A DNA stretch of 64,000 nt from Symbiodinium sp. CCMP2592 (GCA_905221615.1 CAJNDT010001000.1:38734-102733); one strand, 5' to 3'; counted from the first letter of the stretch, positions 12,873-27,098 are shown. Numbers and translations are program-made. The notes: a model not told the origin generated them from the sequence alone.

Positions 12873-13015
12873 TAATATAATATAACATGATCGCTGTGCA
12901 TCTCGGAAAAAATATTACGAGTATGTATGCAGTATGTACGAGTATAATATGTGCGACGCGCGATGAATAAATAGTATTCCTTCTATTAAATATATTCTAT
13001 ATTATATATTTATTA

Positions 13016-13095
13016 CAAGCTGCCCCCACCCTGTGAATAAAAATAGGGCCCTATTATAATCCTTATAGTCACTATTACAGGGTGGGGGCAGCTTC
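13016..13095. mobile_element. MITE-1 copy with 16-bp subterminal deletion
   Basis: Counterpart of 4601-4696. The segment ATAGTGGTATAATAGG after the left inverted repeat is missing. Confidence 0.9.
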
Positions 13096-13889
13096 TAATA
13101 TATTTACTGAAAACCAAAATGGCCTGTGGTCGTGCTGCCCAGCAACAAACCACAGCAGCCGCTGCCGCCAACACCAGCACCAACAACGACAACAACAACA
13201 GAGGTAACAGAGGCAACAAAATGCTCGGGCTCCTCGAACTTCTGCAGAGTGGGGAATCCTACCCAAACCACAACGCTTGGGAGTTTGCACTGCCCAAAGA
13301 GCCTTGGCTTTCCTGTAGAATTAACTCAGTCTTTAACCCTGCAGGGATTCCCATAGCCTGATAGCCAGACGCCATAGCCTTAGGCGAAATCGAGGACAGC
13401 CCAACGTTCATACCATCATCACATCCTACAAGAACGACTCACGACGAGGAAACTTTACTACTCTAGCCCTACCTGAGTAGCGCTTTGAAAGTCCTGGGTT
13501 CTCGATTTCGATCGAAGGTTCGGGGTTTTGGAATTTCGAAACACCAGGGTGTACACCGTGTACTGTATACTGTATACATGTATACCGTACCGTATACCTG
13601 TACGCTTATATATACAGATAAGATACAGGATATGATGTACTGGTATACGGTATATGTATACAGTACATACAGTCAAGAATGACTGGCACAGAGGTGCTCT
13701 GCGGCTGATATGAGGGCGGCGATACGGCGATACACAGCGATAGGCGATAGGCGATAATCCATGGAAAGGCTGGGGACTAAATGCATACAGTAGATAATGA
13801 TGGATCCTGGATACAGTATACAGTATATAATACGGTATATGACATGTGATATGTCATGTCATGATATGTCGTCATATGGTCTAGCCTTA

Positions 13890-14002
13890 GAAGGGGCCAC
13901 CACCCTGTAATAGTGACCATAAGGATTATATAATTATATAGGATTATATTAGCGCCCTATTATATTCCTATTATACCACTATTACAGGGTGGGGGCAGCT
14001 TC
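13890..14002. mobile_element. MITE-1 copy
   Basis: Counterpart of 5491-5603. Confidence 0.9.
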
Positions 14003-14125
14003 TAAGGTCTAGCTATGCCAGACGTAACCGAGAATAAAGCTAAAACGCTGAGGTGCTCCTAGGAAACTTCAAAAAGGCTTCAGGCTTGCCTATGGACTGG
14101 GAGCAGCGCACTTAGTTGTCCCCAG

Positions 14126-14281
14126 AAACAACGATGCCCGAGGATATGCAGGAATTCGCAGTGTCCTGTTTCCCTGGCACCCAGATAGCTGGGTCTATGG
14201 CGATGCGTGTTGCAGCTGCCACTTTGGATATGGCCCGGCTGAGAAATGCGGCGCATGGGCTGACTGTCGTAGTACCATGAG
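14126..14281 (+). CDS. Candidate exon, copy B
   Basis: Counterpart of 5727-5882; the same two plus-strand frames stay open. Confidence 0.25.
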
Positions 14282-14932
14282 GCATTCATAGTCGCACAGC
14301 AGCACCCTAGAAAAATGGCACACACAGGGGGCACCTGCCCTAGGTCCTAGGCATGAGCTACCCGGAACTTCATCATACTGAATCATAGGAATCTGAATCA
14401 TTCATACAACCAAGCAATAGTCAACAGTAAGCAGTAAGCAGCTCTACGGTGATATGCTATGGCCTGGCTATGGCTATGTAAGTATGTAATAGTAATAGCT
14501 ATATTTGAATATATTTAAATGTATCTGTATCTGTATCTGTATAGTCTGTATGGTTTATATTATATAGATAGCCCAAACGTATTTGCATCCTATTCAACAG
14601 CCTATGAACAGCTTCTCAAGCCTCTAACTGCTAGCTCTTGAGTCACAGCTCATCATACCGAATCATACCTGATGTGGACTTGCTACAACTCACACAACCT
14701 GCAAGTTACAGTGGGGTACCGGGGTAATATACATGATGGACATGCGACATGCATTCAATTCACAACAAAGTATCGCAAAGGTTACCATACAACAGCTACC
14801 GCTGTGTGTGACTGTTCTAGCGCAAATCTTCCCTCCTGTCCACACTGCCGCTGCTGCTACAGTATTGTAATGTACTGACTGTATTGTCGGTCGGTCCCAT
14901 GACTCACCCGCAGCTTCCACTCACATGCCTTA

Positions 14933-15062
14933 GAAGCTGCGCCCACCCTGTAATAGTGGTATAATTGGAATATAATCGGGCCCTAATATAATCCTTATAA
15001 ACTTATAGACTTATAGACTTATAGACTTATACTCACTATTATTACAGGGTGGGGGCACCTTC
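14933..15062. mobile_element. MITE-1 copy, longer form
   Basis: Counterpart of 6534-6652 that retains the subterminal AGTGGTATAAT segment. Confidence 0.9.
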
Positions 15063-16112
15063 TAACACATGCCGCTCACATGCCATGCCAAACACATGAC
15101 ATGTCAAAGACATCACAGTATCATGACTCTTGTCACTTCAGCGACCACGGCATCGAAGCAGTCCACCCACATCCCAATTCGGCAGCTCCTGCAAAAGTAG
15201 CAGCTCAAACCCAATTGCGAATCACTGAATCACTGACTATTAAACCACTACCTGAACAGCCTAGACACCTAAACAGCCTAGCCTAGACACTAGAACCGCT
15301 GGCAGTTAGATCGAGGAATTCGCTGTTCAAAGACGCAATCGGCAAAACCATTGCTGACTGACTTGCCTGCTACGAGCTACTCCGAAGGCTTTGGTGACTA
15401 CCGACTGTCTAGCATGCTTTACTTCTTCTACTTTTACTTCTTCTGCTCATGCTACTACTAGGACAAGTGCTACTACGCCGACGACTATTTCTACTACTCC
15501 TGCTGCTGCTTGGACACCAAAAAAAATGTCGACGACACCTGCTACTACGACTAGTATCACCACCTACTAGTATTACTAGTACCACCACGACGACGACACA
15601 AGTCATGAGCATCGGAAAGTCAGGCTGTTCATGTCTACGTGTGTATATACATACGCATGTAAATTATATGCGACGGCATGAACAATAAGGCCTCCCTTGT
15701 GAGATCATGCTTGCCACTTGCACAGATTCCCGTGAAAGGTCACTGACTTCAGCCCCCCAGCAGACACGTTAGCTCAATGTCCTGCTGTCATACGCCCCGG
15801 GCAGAGCGAGTTGGCTTTAAGGGGCTGCTCCAGCACGGCAAGACATGATCGGCCCCAGACACGGCCAGAGTCTGTGCGGGGTGGCATTTAAAGAGCCCGT
15901 GCCATGCCTCCGCTAGGTAAGGCCAACATATTGACGAAAATCGGAACAAGCAGAGCTATGGTATGCACAAGGCATGTATGAATGTATGCATGTGTGTATG
16001 TATCTGTCTACATCTGTGTCTCTGGTGTGTGGTGGCTTGAACACAACACAAAAGGCAATGATAGGACGGTGACGTGTTGATAAAGATGGTTCTGGTTGGA
16101 TGGCAACACAAC

Positions 16113-16247
16113 CTGCAGAGTTCGATGCCCGCCCACTTTGTCAGCTACTGAGCAGCTACTGTCTCTGTGTACAAGATGCAAAAGCCACAGGCCTTCATTC
16201 TGGAACGACGGGTGCAAAATGGCGCCCCACGCAGGCTCGAATGGCAC
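16113..16247 (-). CDS. Candidate internal exon, copy B
   Basis: Counterpart of 7703-7837 (offset 8410), with acceptor and donor preserved. Confidence 0.4.
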
Positions 16248-16746
16248 CTCAAATATCAAGATTGAACAAATCCCGCGCAGGCCACACACATCCAGTAATT
16301 AAGTGGTTCCGCAGCCTAGGAGAGTCACGGGCCACAATGATCCCTGTCTACATTGCTATCTGAGGCTCATGACTCATAACTCATAACATAATATTTATTC
16401 GGTTACGTGCAAATAGAACTAGTAGTAGAAGTCGTTGAAAATGTGTCGCCCAATTGGTCTCTGAGGAGTCTATGAGATATGATATCGCGACGATATGATG
16501 TGAGATAGATAAGTTAGATAAGTAAGTTTTAGGTAAGTACCCACAAGCACCCACAACCCAAGACTGGTTTTCGCACTCGACTCAAGTGTTCTTGGACAGG
16601 ATAACCGCACGCGAAATTGTTTCTCCCGATTCTTAAATTGCCGAACAAACTACTATAGACTATCACACTGGCTACTATCACAGACTATCACTATCACTGA
16701 GACTATCACTATCACTGCACTATCAAACTACTCCTACTCAGCTTAC

Positions 16747-16916
16747 TCATTATGATGTCGCGTAAACCCTGGAAGCCCACAGCAGGCTTGCCTTCGTGTC
16801 CGTGTTCACGGTCCACGTGCACAGTGGTGCCAGCTATGCGCTTGCTCTTCTGGAACAGAGCGTAGGTGTTGAAGGCTTTCTGGTAATACACATTGTAACC
16901 CTCGGGCAGCGGCCAC
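16747..16916 (-). CDS. Internal exon of an unidentified gene, copy B
   Basis: Counterpart of 8337-8506 with both splice sites and the reading frame intact. Confidence 0.55.
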
Positions 16917-17482
16917 CTGTACAAGGATTGAGAATCATTAACACTAATTACTAATTACCATCATTGCATTGTGAGGACTCTTCCCCCGTCGCTAGATACA
17001 AAACCTCGTTGAGCCTTGTTGGTTGCTTTGCAGCAATTTTGTCAGCCTAGTCTTCTGAATCAAATTTGACTAGTCCATGGCTTCCATAGGATGGGACTTT
17101 ATAAGGATTGGCTGGCTTTGATACGCTCAAAGTCGAGGGGTGGCTTGGCTCTGGCACACTGGGAAAGGAGGCAGTTTGGCTGGCTGTTGCAGGCTCTGTG
17201 GGTTGGGTTGGACAGCTAGACAGTGGATGCTTCGTATCATGGCTGCTGTGGAATCACACAAGAAATCGGGCTGCTGGGAATAACGCTCAGGGTTGCCGGG
17301 TTACCAACAGTCGGCGAGTTCTGGATTTCTATTTCAGTTAGCTCTTTGAATTAATATAGTTGCTTCAGCAATTGATTGCAGGCTACAAATGGTCGGTCTG
17401 TCAAAGGTTCTGACCTGATATGAAGCTGCCCCACAGACAATCGATTGCCTTGGCTGTTGAGCTTGCCTAGTAGAGGGACGAC

Positions 17483-17780
17483 AGGACGACACACCGGCTG
17501 AATGTTGACTTTTTAATGGACCTCAGCAAGCTACATAAGGTGAAGGTTGTGATTGTCTGTGATGAAATGATGAATCACTGGTCTGTCCGTGAAAGATGAG
17601 TAGATGAGTCAGTGATGAGATGAGTGAGATGAGATGAGTGATGAGTGATGAGCATGATTCGAGTGATTCGTGTGATGGTGAATGCTTCATGTCATGAATG
17701 ACAGAAGAGACAGAGGCAACCCTGTGGAGATTCCGAATTTGCAGGTCCGAAATGTAAGAATAATATATTTTATATAATAT
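17483..17780. other. Spacer with GATGA-type short repeats
   Basis: Unique sequence after the duplicated segment. It carries a GATGAGTGATGAG-like run at about 17592-17680 and AT-rich DNA up to the 3' end of the minus-strand gene. Confidence 0.5.
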
Positions 17781-20700
17781 TTACAAAAAAATAGTACTAT
17801 ATCCCATACAATACGTGGGCCTCCTGCCGAGAGCTCGTTGCACCAGCGCGAAATCAGTGGCAGCGGTCTTAACTTGAGCCCCACGAGCTTCACCCTGGTC
17901 TGCGCGAATTGCACGTGCACCGGCTGCTGGTGGAACAGGGCCTGCAGACCCACTTGGCCCATCTGCCCCATCTTCATCTGCCTGACTATCAACATCATCA
18001 CTCTCGCTGAAAACACCGGCCCCTGGCATCACCGCGTCTTGGTCACTGGAGAACCCGAATCCATCTGAAAACATGTCAGACTCAGCATCGGATTCGACTC
18101 GCTGCTTTTCTGCAGCTTCCTTGGCTGCCTTCGCCGCACCAGCCAAGCCCGCGGCTGCAGGAGCCAAAAAAGGAGAATCGAAAATACTCAGATCGTTGTC
18201 CTCTGCAGCTTTTGCCCTGGAGTTTGCCTTCGCTGCAGGCTTCCCGAAATCTTTCAGAACCCCCGATGCATGGTGTCCACGCAGGGAATCTTGCTCCCAA
18301 ACCAGCTGCTGCACATGCCACACATTTGCAACGCCGTCGGAAATCTTCAGCACTCGCTGCAGAAACTCGAAATGGTTGTACAACCCGCTGCCACCGGCAT
18401 AAGTGGCTGGAGCCTTCGAGAGCTCCATGTGGATAGGAAACCTGGCTGCATTTTCCTTGAAATGTGGCGGGTCCTGGCCCACTGCCTCCTTGCCCAGGAC
18501 GGTCAAAGGCGCGAAGAAGAACTGCTGCGGCCTCTTCAATCCTGCCAAGAATTCACATAGGGACTACACGGACTAAACAAAACAAGATCAATATTCTCAA
18601 CTTGTTTTTTGGCCATGATTGGTCGGAAATAACTCATACTCATACTCGTACATTCGGGTTAACGTAGACTACCGGGACAGCACAGTAGCAAGACCTAGAG
18701 CCTACAGTGTCTGCCCGCCAGATCAAACCTTACAGTTGTTAACCGCCGCGATCTTGATATGATTATCTTGAATTCCTGCTCTTTTGTGTTGTAATCCTAC
18801 GAATCCTTTGAGTCCTCCAAGTAGTCCACCGTTATTTGATGGATATCCATCCTGGATATGAATGAAGTGATATTGCTTGTTACCAGTCTGTTTATAGACT
18901 GCTGATGCAGCAACAGTAAGTAAGTACTTTTGATGGTTTGTTTAACACTCCAATGGTTGTTTTGGTTATACTTATACTTATATACAACTTATATAAAAAA
19001 AAACTTTATAGGTGTAAATTACATATACGGATACGATACTCGATGATATTATATACCTTCTATACCTATACCATTGTAACACTGATACTGATACTGAACT
19101 CAGACTACTGATATTCGCATCAGAATCATATCATTTCTAAGATGTGATCTACCACCAGTCCAGATTATAGCCAGCTATATACAGGCCAGGCAATACTTCA
19201 GGACGTGCGAGCCTTGACCCGCCAGCTGCTATCATTAGCCAAGGGTTGGGCTGTACACAGGAAAAGGAACGACTACAAGCCGCGACTTAAGATCACGGAT
19301 TACCGGATAATCCCGGATTACCCACTGTCTGCGACCATGCCGCTGTATGCGATCTGGGCAAAAGGTTTGGGACTTAATCAAACTCCACACTACACTCTAG
19401 GCAGTGGACTTCTAGGCTCTCAGTCGCTTTGAGTGACCTTGCGGTCCCATGCGATAGCTTCTCTGACAGGCAATGATAGTGATAGTTTAGGTGGTTTTTA
19501 GGCGGTTTAGGCTAGATTTAGGATAGGTTTTTATAGCTAGAACCTAGAATTACGTAGCAGCATGATGCAACAACTCATAGACAGATAGGCTGGCTGATAG
19601 ACTAGACACTACGAAAGACGATTGATAGACTGTCAGACTCAGGATAGGTTAGATAGTAGTAGTAGTAGTAACAGTATAGTATAGTCAGTGGTCAGTGGTC
19701 AGTATAGTCTATCAGGATAGATAGTATGTCAGATAATGTCAGTCTGTCACGTCTGTTAGAGTTAGTAGATGCAACATTGACACACACACACAAACCATGG
19801 CAAACTGTACGGTAAGCATTGCAATGACAACTTGGGTTCGAAGTCCTGTGATCAAGCGTGCAAACACCACAACACGCCGCGCTGCTGGAACACCTGTTCG
19901 AAGAAGCATGAGGACGGTGTCTTCTTTGGGTAGTTGCCCCCAAAGCTCTGAGATTTTGGGAATGATCGCTGCATCCTTGTTTGCACATAGTCCAGGATGC
20001 AGATCCCAGCAAGACTTCGTCAAGCGACCACTCTCCTCAACCTTGGTCCAGGTCCCTTGCTTGGTCGCGGCAGCATCTATCTGGTGCGAGAAAGACGCCT
20101 TGGCCACAGTTCTTGCCACATCCTTGCTGTGGTACTTGCTGCCTTTCTCCAGGCTCTGTGCTTTGTGTTGAGCGACAGGATGATCAACTTGGTTCAGGCG
20201 CCTCATGCCTGTGTCACGCTTGGCGAAGTCCTTCAGATACTCGGAAACATATTTCGCATCCAAAGGCAACTTGTGGTTGCCAATGTTCCAAGGAGATCGG
20301 CTTTTTTTCTCTTCTTCGATTTCTTCTGCTTGCTGCTGGGCCCACTTCTCAGCACTCCTTTTTCTGGCGACATGCTGCCTAAACTGGGCTTTCCACACAG
20401 CCTTCTCATGATCTCTCATGGCTGCCCATTCCTTCAACAGATCATCCTGTTCAGCTTCGGGTTCCTGCCTCTTGCGTTCACCCAAGAAGTAAAACAAAGG
20501 GTTGCCCCTCTGCCGTGGCCGACGGTGAATGATTCGGCCCTCTCGCACATCCTTCAAGGCAGACTTGATCTCGGAGGCACCCATGCTCTTATCCCCAGAA
20601 ACATCTGTGTAGTTGTGCAAACTATCCACGATCACCATATTCGCAGCCTGCATCGGAAATTCCCTGGCCTTTGAATCGTGGCCTCCTGCACATTTGCGCT

Positions 20701-23700
20701 GGTGTTGATGCATCTTCTCCTCTCTGAAGCTCACGCCTCGAACGTGTGCTTCGTATCTGCTCACATGCTCTTGCAAGGTGCGCACTCTGGCCTCCTCATC
20801 CAATTGGTTCGCGACATCTTTCATGACAGGCACTGACCATGCTTGTTCCAAGCAGCACTCAGAGGTGTCCAGTAACCGCTTCACCATGGTGGAAGGGGTC
20901 TCTGGATTCGCCGATCCATCGGAGATTGCCAGCCCCAAAAGGCTTGATGGGCCACAATGCTTGGAATCGAATCGGTACAGCACTCGGAATGTTACATTGG
21001 CCACTGTCTTCAGAATGTCCTTTGTCATCCTCTTGAACATCTGACTTGAATGATGCGCTTGTGGCCAGAAGGTGGCTGGCACAGCAAAGATTGAGGAGCT
21101 GAACTCGTCTGCCCCAGATGTCAGCGTCTGCCAAAGCATATGAACAAGAGCCCGAGCTTTCTTGCACAAGTCAAGCAAACCGAACTGCCTGGAATCATCA
21201 TCCTCCTGTGGCGCTGCTTTGGTTTTGAACCTGCGTCGGCGCTTGTGTGCGGGCTGTTGCGTTGGGTCAACCAAGTGCCGCCTTTCATCCTTCAACCGAA
21301 ATGCAATCTTTGTCAAGGCTGCCAGCAGCTGGTGCACAACCAAAGTGAAAAGCAAAACGAAAGCTGACATCTCATCTTCCATGAAGCGCCGGCCCCTGCG
21401 GGCTCGGACGGCCATGGCCCGACGAAAGCCGTCAGGGTCATCCTCAGCCGGAAGGTTCTGGGCCTGCAACAGAGTATCCAGGATCCACTCATTATCATAT
21501 CGAATCATATCAGAATCATATCAATAACTTTGCCAATAACTGTATTCATAACAACAGATTACGCACATCACAGCATATATAAATCGTTCATACAACATCA
21601 TATCATGAACCAGAATCATACCTTCACTCATCAGTCAGTTACTGTTACTCATATCATATCATCCACATCTCACATCTCCAAAATAACTTCACATCGCCAG
21701 ATCATCATACCGAATCATACCGTACCCCAACATACCGTACTATAGACTATAGACTATAGACTATACAGACTATAGACTATACGACTAATTATATTATATA
21801 CTGTACTATACTACCGTACCACTATAGACTATATACTGACTATACTACCGTACCGCGATGCACCGTATCATTACACAAGTTCTGCCCCTAAAACGAAAGT
21901 ACAGTATCTCTCCCTGCATCCAATCTCGCCTGTCTGAACCGTCTGTCCAACCAACCATCTTTATTTCGTCGACACCGTGTGGAATTGACCGTTGGACCCC
22001 TCATTTGCATTCTCCGGACTATACATGGGCTTCAACAGACAAAAAATCGTGCGTCGTCATTAATGCACACACACACGGACTTGGACACACACACACACAC
22101 ACTGCGGCGAAGGATGTAGAGACTCTGGAAGCCACCAAAACGATGCTGAGTCGTAACGAGATTGGGTGCGATGGGGAGATGTTGACTATGACTATGACTA
22201 TGACTATGACGTGACTATGAGTCAGATATGATATGAGGAATCATGACTGATGATATGATAATTAGAAGCAGCCCCCACCCTGTAATAGTAATAGTGGTAT
22301 GACGGCATGATTAGGAATATAATCAGGCCCTAATATAACCCTTACAGTCACTATTACAAGGTGGGGGCCCCTTCTAAATGATATGAGTGATGAGTCATCG
22401 AGTCATCAGACTCATGAGATATTGCAGCAAAGTGCAGGACAGCTATGAGCATAAAGGTTGCAAGAGTGAGTCTCTTGCACGGTTCCACAGTTGTCACAAC
22501 GCTCGCACGTCCTATGTGCATTTGCTCAAGGCCTCCACGCTTTGTAATCTTGATTCAGTCTTGATCAAGCCAGCGACCAGCAAAAGATCCCAGAGAATCG
22601 ACAACAGATTCACAATACGCTACAGTTACATATCATAAGCGCAGGAAGCTGGCTACAGGGTGTAGAGCACACGGCAGACAGCTCCATTGCCCAACAGTAA
22701 ATGGTAAACTATCAAACTCCCAGTCAGCCCGCCTGCAACACAGCGCTGCGACAATAGGATTCTTTCACAACATTGTGAACGGAAAGCCCAGTGGCCCACA
22801 TCCGCAGCGAAGGACCCACTTTTGTCCACCTCGATGGAGTGAAAAGTTCCACACCTTGCATGTAGAAGAAATCTTGCAGAAGCTGCCAGGCCTGGGGACA
22901 ATGTGACAGGATGGCGTCTGGGATTGGTTCGGGGTTTCCAGTTCAAATCGACAGACGACAAAGCTTGCCTTCTACTTGAGGTATCGGCACACTACCGGAC
23001 TGACAATAGTATACAGTATACAGTATACGGTGCGGCAATCCAATCTAAGCCAATTTGCATCTCAATATGCTGCTGCACAAGCCTTATCACTGCCAACCTA
23101 TAGGGAGTAGTAGACTAGGTCGGACTAGACCGGATAGACTTGGACACAAATTCTGTTTGTAACATAGTAAGAGGCGGCATAATCGCATAGATAAGCCTAG
23201 CCTAGCCAAACAAACATGATGACGTTTGCACAGTGTGTGCTGATATGCTTTGGGCTCCTATAGGTTATCTCTAGTCTATAGGCTATAGACTGTATCATAG
23301 GAATGATGTGGAAAAGTGTATTCTGAATTGCCTGAATTGTTCTGGACTGTACACTGTACACTGTGTGCGAATTAGATTTGAGCCTATGCGGCCTATGGGT
23401 TCCGGGTTTAGGACTTAGCGCTGAGGCAGTTAATGGGATAGCCGGGATTGGCCGGGATAGACACTCACATGCTGGCTGTAGGCTGTATACATACTGTACA
23501 CCATACAGGCAGCACACAGTATACACTGAGACTGAGACTGGTCACTGAAACTGCAGTGAAACTACAATAACGGGCCTCCTGCAAGGCATCCTCCCGGGAT
23601 TGGTGGCACCCAGAGCAATAATGGCTGAGCTTTGTCCCGTCTGTCAAATCACCATTGAAAAACAGAAGCATCCGCTCCAATAGCTTCGCCCTCCCGTCCC

Positions 23701-26700
23701 TAGGCTGATTGTCGGCATCTTGTCCTTCCCCGAGCCAGGCACCTGTCTCGGAGAGCAGTGAGAGAAGGTGTTTGCGAAAGTGGCTCGCAGTTGAAGCACA
23801 TCGCGGAGGTCGCTCATTCCGATGATAGTCAAACTTCGATTGGAGTACTCCTTTCATTGCTGCCACGAACTTTTTCCGAGTCTCGGAATGTTGGTGCAAG
23901 CGTGACAACGAGTACAACGATGAACTCAAGCTCTGGTGTTCCAGGTGAATCAAAAGAACGCGCGCTAGCTGATGCAGGTAGCATGGGCTCCAAGAAACGG
24001 TCAGCACCAAGTCGTGCTTGCATGCCTCCTGAACCAGAAATGGAACGATCTGGGACACAACCTTCTTGTTAGATGTTGCAGCATCGCCAACGAGTAGTAT
24101 GTCAAGCACACGGTACAACGACGATGTCTTGTCGACGAAGGTTTCCATGTCGCACCCGAAAAGGTGCTGCTCCAAGTTTGTCACCAAAGCACAGCCAACG
24201 CAAGCAGCAGATGTTGTTGTCAGCTGCTGTGGAGGAAACACAATAGGCTCCCAGTGCTTGCACCCATCATCATCATCCCAGCCCAGTGTCCCGCTGCACA
24301 CCAGAGAATGTGCCAGCTCGTATCTGCCACGGACACGCTGGGCGGACAGCAACTTCTGACTCTGCCTTAGCCAACAGCTCACTCAGCGCAATGATGTCAA
24401 TGATATGATATGATTCGATATGATTCATGTGTTCGCCGGATATGCTGTGATCTGATATGTCTCTAGTGAACAGGCTTGGGGGCTCCGAGGCTTGGATTCC
24501 TACAGTGGGCTTCAGTGATGAAATCATGAACTTGGCAGCTGTAAGGTAGCCCAGGCAACACACTTCACACAATTGACCCGGCATTCAAGTCACCATAACC
24601 ATGGGACATGGACCTTCACCTCAGCGTACATATGTGCTATATCGATGACTGCCCCAAATCTATACAACCCATGGCCTGCCCCTATACAGGCATAAATTAA
24701 AGCTTGTACCGTAGCAACACGGGCCGATGCCCACGCCCTACGCCTAGGCCTCCGATACCTATATGATACAGATACAGCAGCAAAAATGATTATTATTCTT
24801 GTGTACTGACTATACTATACTAGACTATACTGATACTGTGCTGGCCTATAGCCTATAGCCTGTAGCCGATAGCCTTAGCCTATACTACTTTTACCGTATA
24901 ATAACCGTACCGTATAACTGTATAACCGTAAAATCATAGGGCCTATACCGCCTACCGCTTACATAGCCTATGACTGCTACTGCCTCTACAACCTACTGTA
25001 ATGAATACGGTTCTGAATTCGGTGCACAGCAACGGTACACAGGCAGTGCACCACGTACAGCTCTGCAGCATTCTCAGGACACAAAAAAAACTGTTCTCAG
25101 GACACAAAAAATCTGTTCTCAGAATGACATCCAATGGCCCATTGCCCTCTGCAGCATTCATTGCACAACAACTCTATGATATCGTCGTGATATCGTCTAC
25201 AGGTTCCCAGCAGTGCCAATTGTGACTGCGCATGATTCGGCCCAGACACTCTTCATCAGCCTCAGCTGCAGCCTGCCCTTGCTGAGCGTCGCCATCAGGT
25301 TCGTCGGTCAAGGCAGACAATTCCGACACTGCAGGTGCCCTAGAATGCTTCTGCTTGGTCTCATCCCAACCCAGACTCAAGAAACATGTCCGAACTTTCG
25401 GAGCAGTGTCGTCTGCTTCGCCAACTTCTTCACCAAAGAACGAGTTCTTAAAAGACCTGTCAGCAGGGTTGCCGCAAAACACTACCACCGCGCTGATCAG
25501 ACAGTGTCACTAGCTTTCCAGGTTTAAGGTTTTAGGCAACGGTTTCGATTCGCACTCTCAGGGTTTAGGGTTCAGGGAACAGGGGGTTTAGGGACAAGTT
25601 AAGGGTACAGCAGTCTAGTCAGTCTAGTAGTAGTGGCACCATAGCAGCAGGGTAGCAACCAGCAGTAGCAGCGCGAGTGATTGGTGTCACAGAACCAAAC
25701 GACGATATCGACGATATTGCGATGTGACATCATCACTCATTCCGGTCCATACAGATGAAACGATACAGTATCCGCAGCTGAGAACTCATGAGCTGCCGGC
25801 AACACTGTCAACACTGGTTTCCCCTGTTCAACCGCGAGGAGCCCCTAACACAACCAACTTAGAAGCTGCCCCCACCCTGTAATAGTGACCATAAGGATTA
25901 TAATTTATAATTATATAAATTATAATTTATATATATTATAATTTCCTATTATACCGTCCACTATTACAGGGTGGGGGCAGCTCCTAAGAACCAACCTCTC
26001 AGGACCTTGTCAAAACATAACATAATCGTGCTTGGCAATGCGGCAATGTCCCCCCTTCCCCTTACTATCCAAATCAGCCTGGCTTAAGTTCGATTACAGC
26101 ATGGTGAGTCTGGGAAGTTTGTTCACGGCATACATCAACCTGGGCGATCGGGATGTGCTGTGGACCCTGCTGGCACATCACCACTGGCCTAGCACATACG
26201 ATTGCCGACGGTGACACTGGCTTGGGAAAATGTATCATCTCTCATCTCTCACTCATCTCTGTGGGGAAGTGGTTAGGTCCAGGAGATGCAAGGGGCTAGA
26301 AGGCTTCGACTACGAGGCTCATGGACTCAGAACCTGCACTGCTACACTGCTACCGCTACTGCTACCGCTACTACTGCTATACTTGCGCAGGTCTGGCTCT
26401 CGGAGTAAGCTTGGGACTGGTAGCAAGGTACGAGTTGAAACACAGGACACTGCTGAGAGTGCAGTATATACAGTCAGTACAGACTACGTATTGAGTACAT
26501 ACGGTACATGAATGACGCATGTCCTGTCGTTACATCTCAATGGATCAAGCAGAAGTGGGTCAAACCAGAACAACTTATAACTCAGAATTAAACTGCGAAA
26601 CCCGCAGTGGAGCAACCGCGGCAACCCCAAACTTGCCCCAAACTAAACCAACACCCCAACACGAAACAACCAACAACCGACCGCCGACCACTGACGGATC

Positions 26701-27098
26701 GCTTCCCCCCCGGTGTCCCACCTGATCTGGGCATCCAAGAAGGATCTGGCTGTGATGAACAAGCTCTTGGTGTTTGGCGGTGTTTTGCTGGACTTGGAGA
26801 AAAATGCTGCGATCATCTGCTTCGTCTTGCTGTACGCCAGCTCCACAATGGACTCATGCTTGACTTTGCCACCTAGCATCTGGCACAACTTTTCTGAAAG
26901 CTCACTGAAGACACAGAATTTCTGGCCTCCGAACAAAGCAAAAGAACTCTTGCACAAGTTCAAGCAAGTCCCACCCTGTCCAAGGTGATCAATGCCCTCT
27001 GCTATCCCAACAGCCCGCTGCCCCAAACGCTGCTGGTCATTGGCCAAACGTGAAGCTTGAGGGTTGCGCCGCCCTCTGGCATCGAACTTCGGCGCCAT
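17781..27098 (-). CDS. Six-exon gene, about 1337 aa, dinoflagellate protein with possible transposase-like core
   Basis: Exons on the minus strand are 27098-26722, 25492-25201, 24361-23579, 22891-22733, 21487-19846 and 18541-17781. Their phases agree at every junction and give 1338 codons including the stop. The introns begin GT, GT, GA, GC and GA and all end in AG, matching the relaxed donors known from dinoflagellates. The first ATG (MAPKFDARG) follows an AG-rich stretch suitable for leader trans-splicing. Around residues 313-355 the segment GDAATSNKK, followed by WSPCYLHQL, resembles the second acidic residue and CxxH motif of hAT-type RNase H folds. This similarity is weak, and I see no clear first or third catalytic residue. 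Later parts carry basic and Glu-rich helices (EEIEEEKKSR) and a disordered acidic Ala/Gly tail. A MITE-1 copy sits in intron 1 and another in intron 4. The gene model is solid; the function is a guess. Confidence 0.75.
22265..22374. mobile_element. MITE-1 copy inside intron 4
   Basis: TA-flanked GAAGCAGCCCCCACCCTGTA with a right end of GGTGGGGGCCCCTTC. It lies wholly in the GC-AG intron 22732-21488 of the six-exon gene. Confidence 0.9.
25555..25612. repeat. Small TTTAGGG-like patch in intron 1
   Basis: GGGTTTAGGGTTCAGGG-type degenerate heptamers, the same material that fills 35-51 kb. It lies within intron 26721-25493 of the six-exon gene. Confidence 0.6.
25862..25984. mobile_element. MITE-1 copy inside intron 1
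   Basis: TA-flanked GAAGCTGCCCCCACCCTGTA and a right end of GGGTGGGGGCAGCTCC, with an unusually AT-rich palindromic interior (TTATAATTTATAATT). Confidence 0.9.

Larger units (their letters stand above)
9174..17482. repeat. Copy B of the 8.3-kb duplicated segment
   Basis: It begins at the base after the gap with the sequence found at about 745 and runs to the point where copy A meets the gap (GAGGGACGACA). It then continues into unique sequence. It contains the same tandem repeat, MITEs and candidate exons as copy A, with a few substitutions and three notable indels. Confidence 0.95.
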
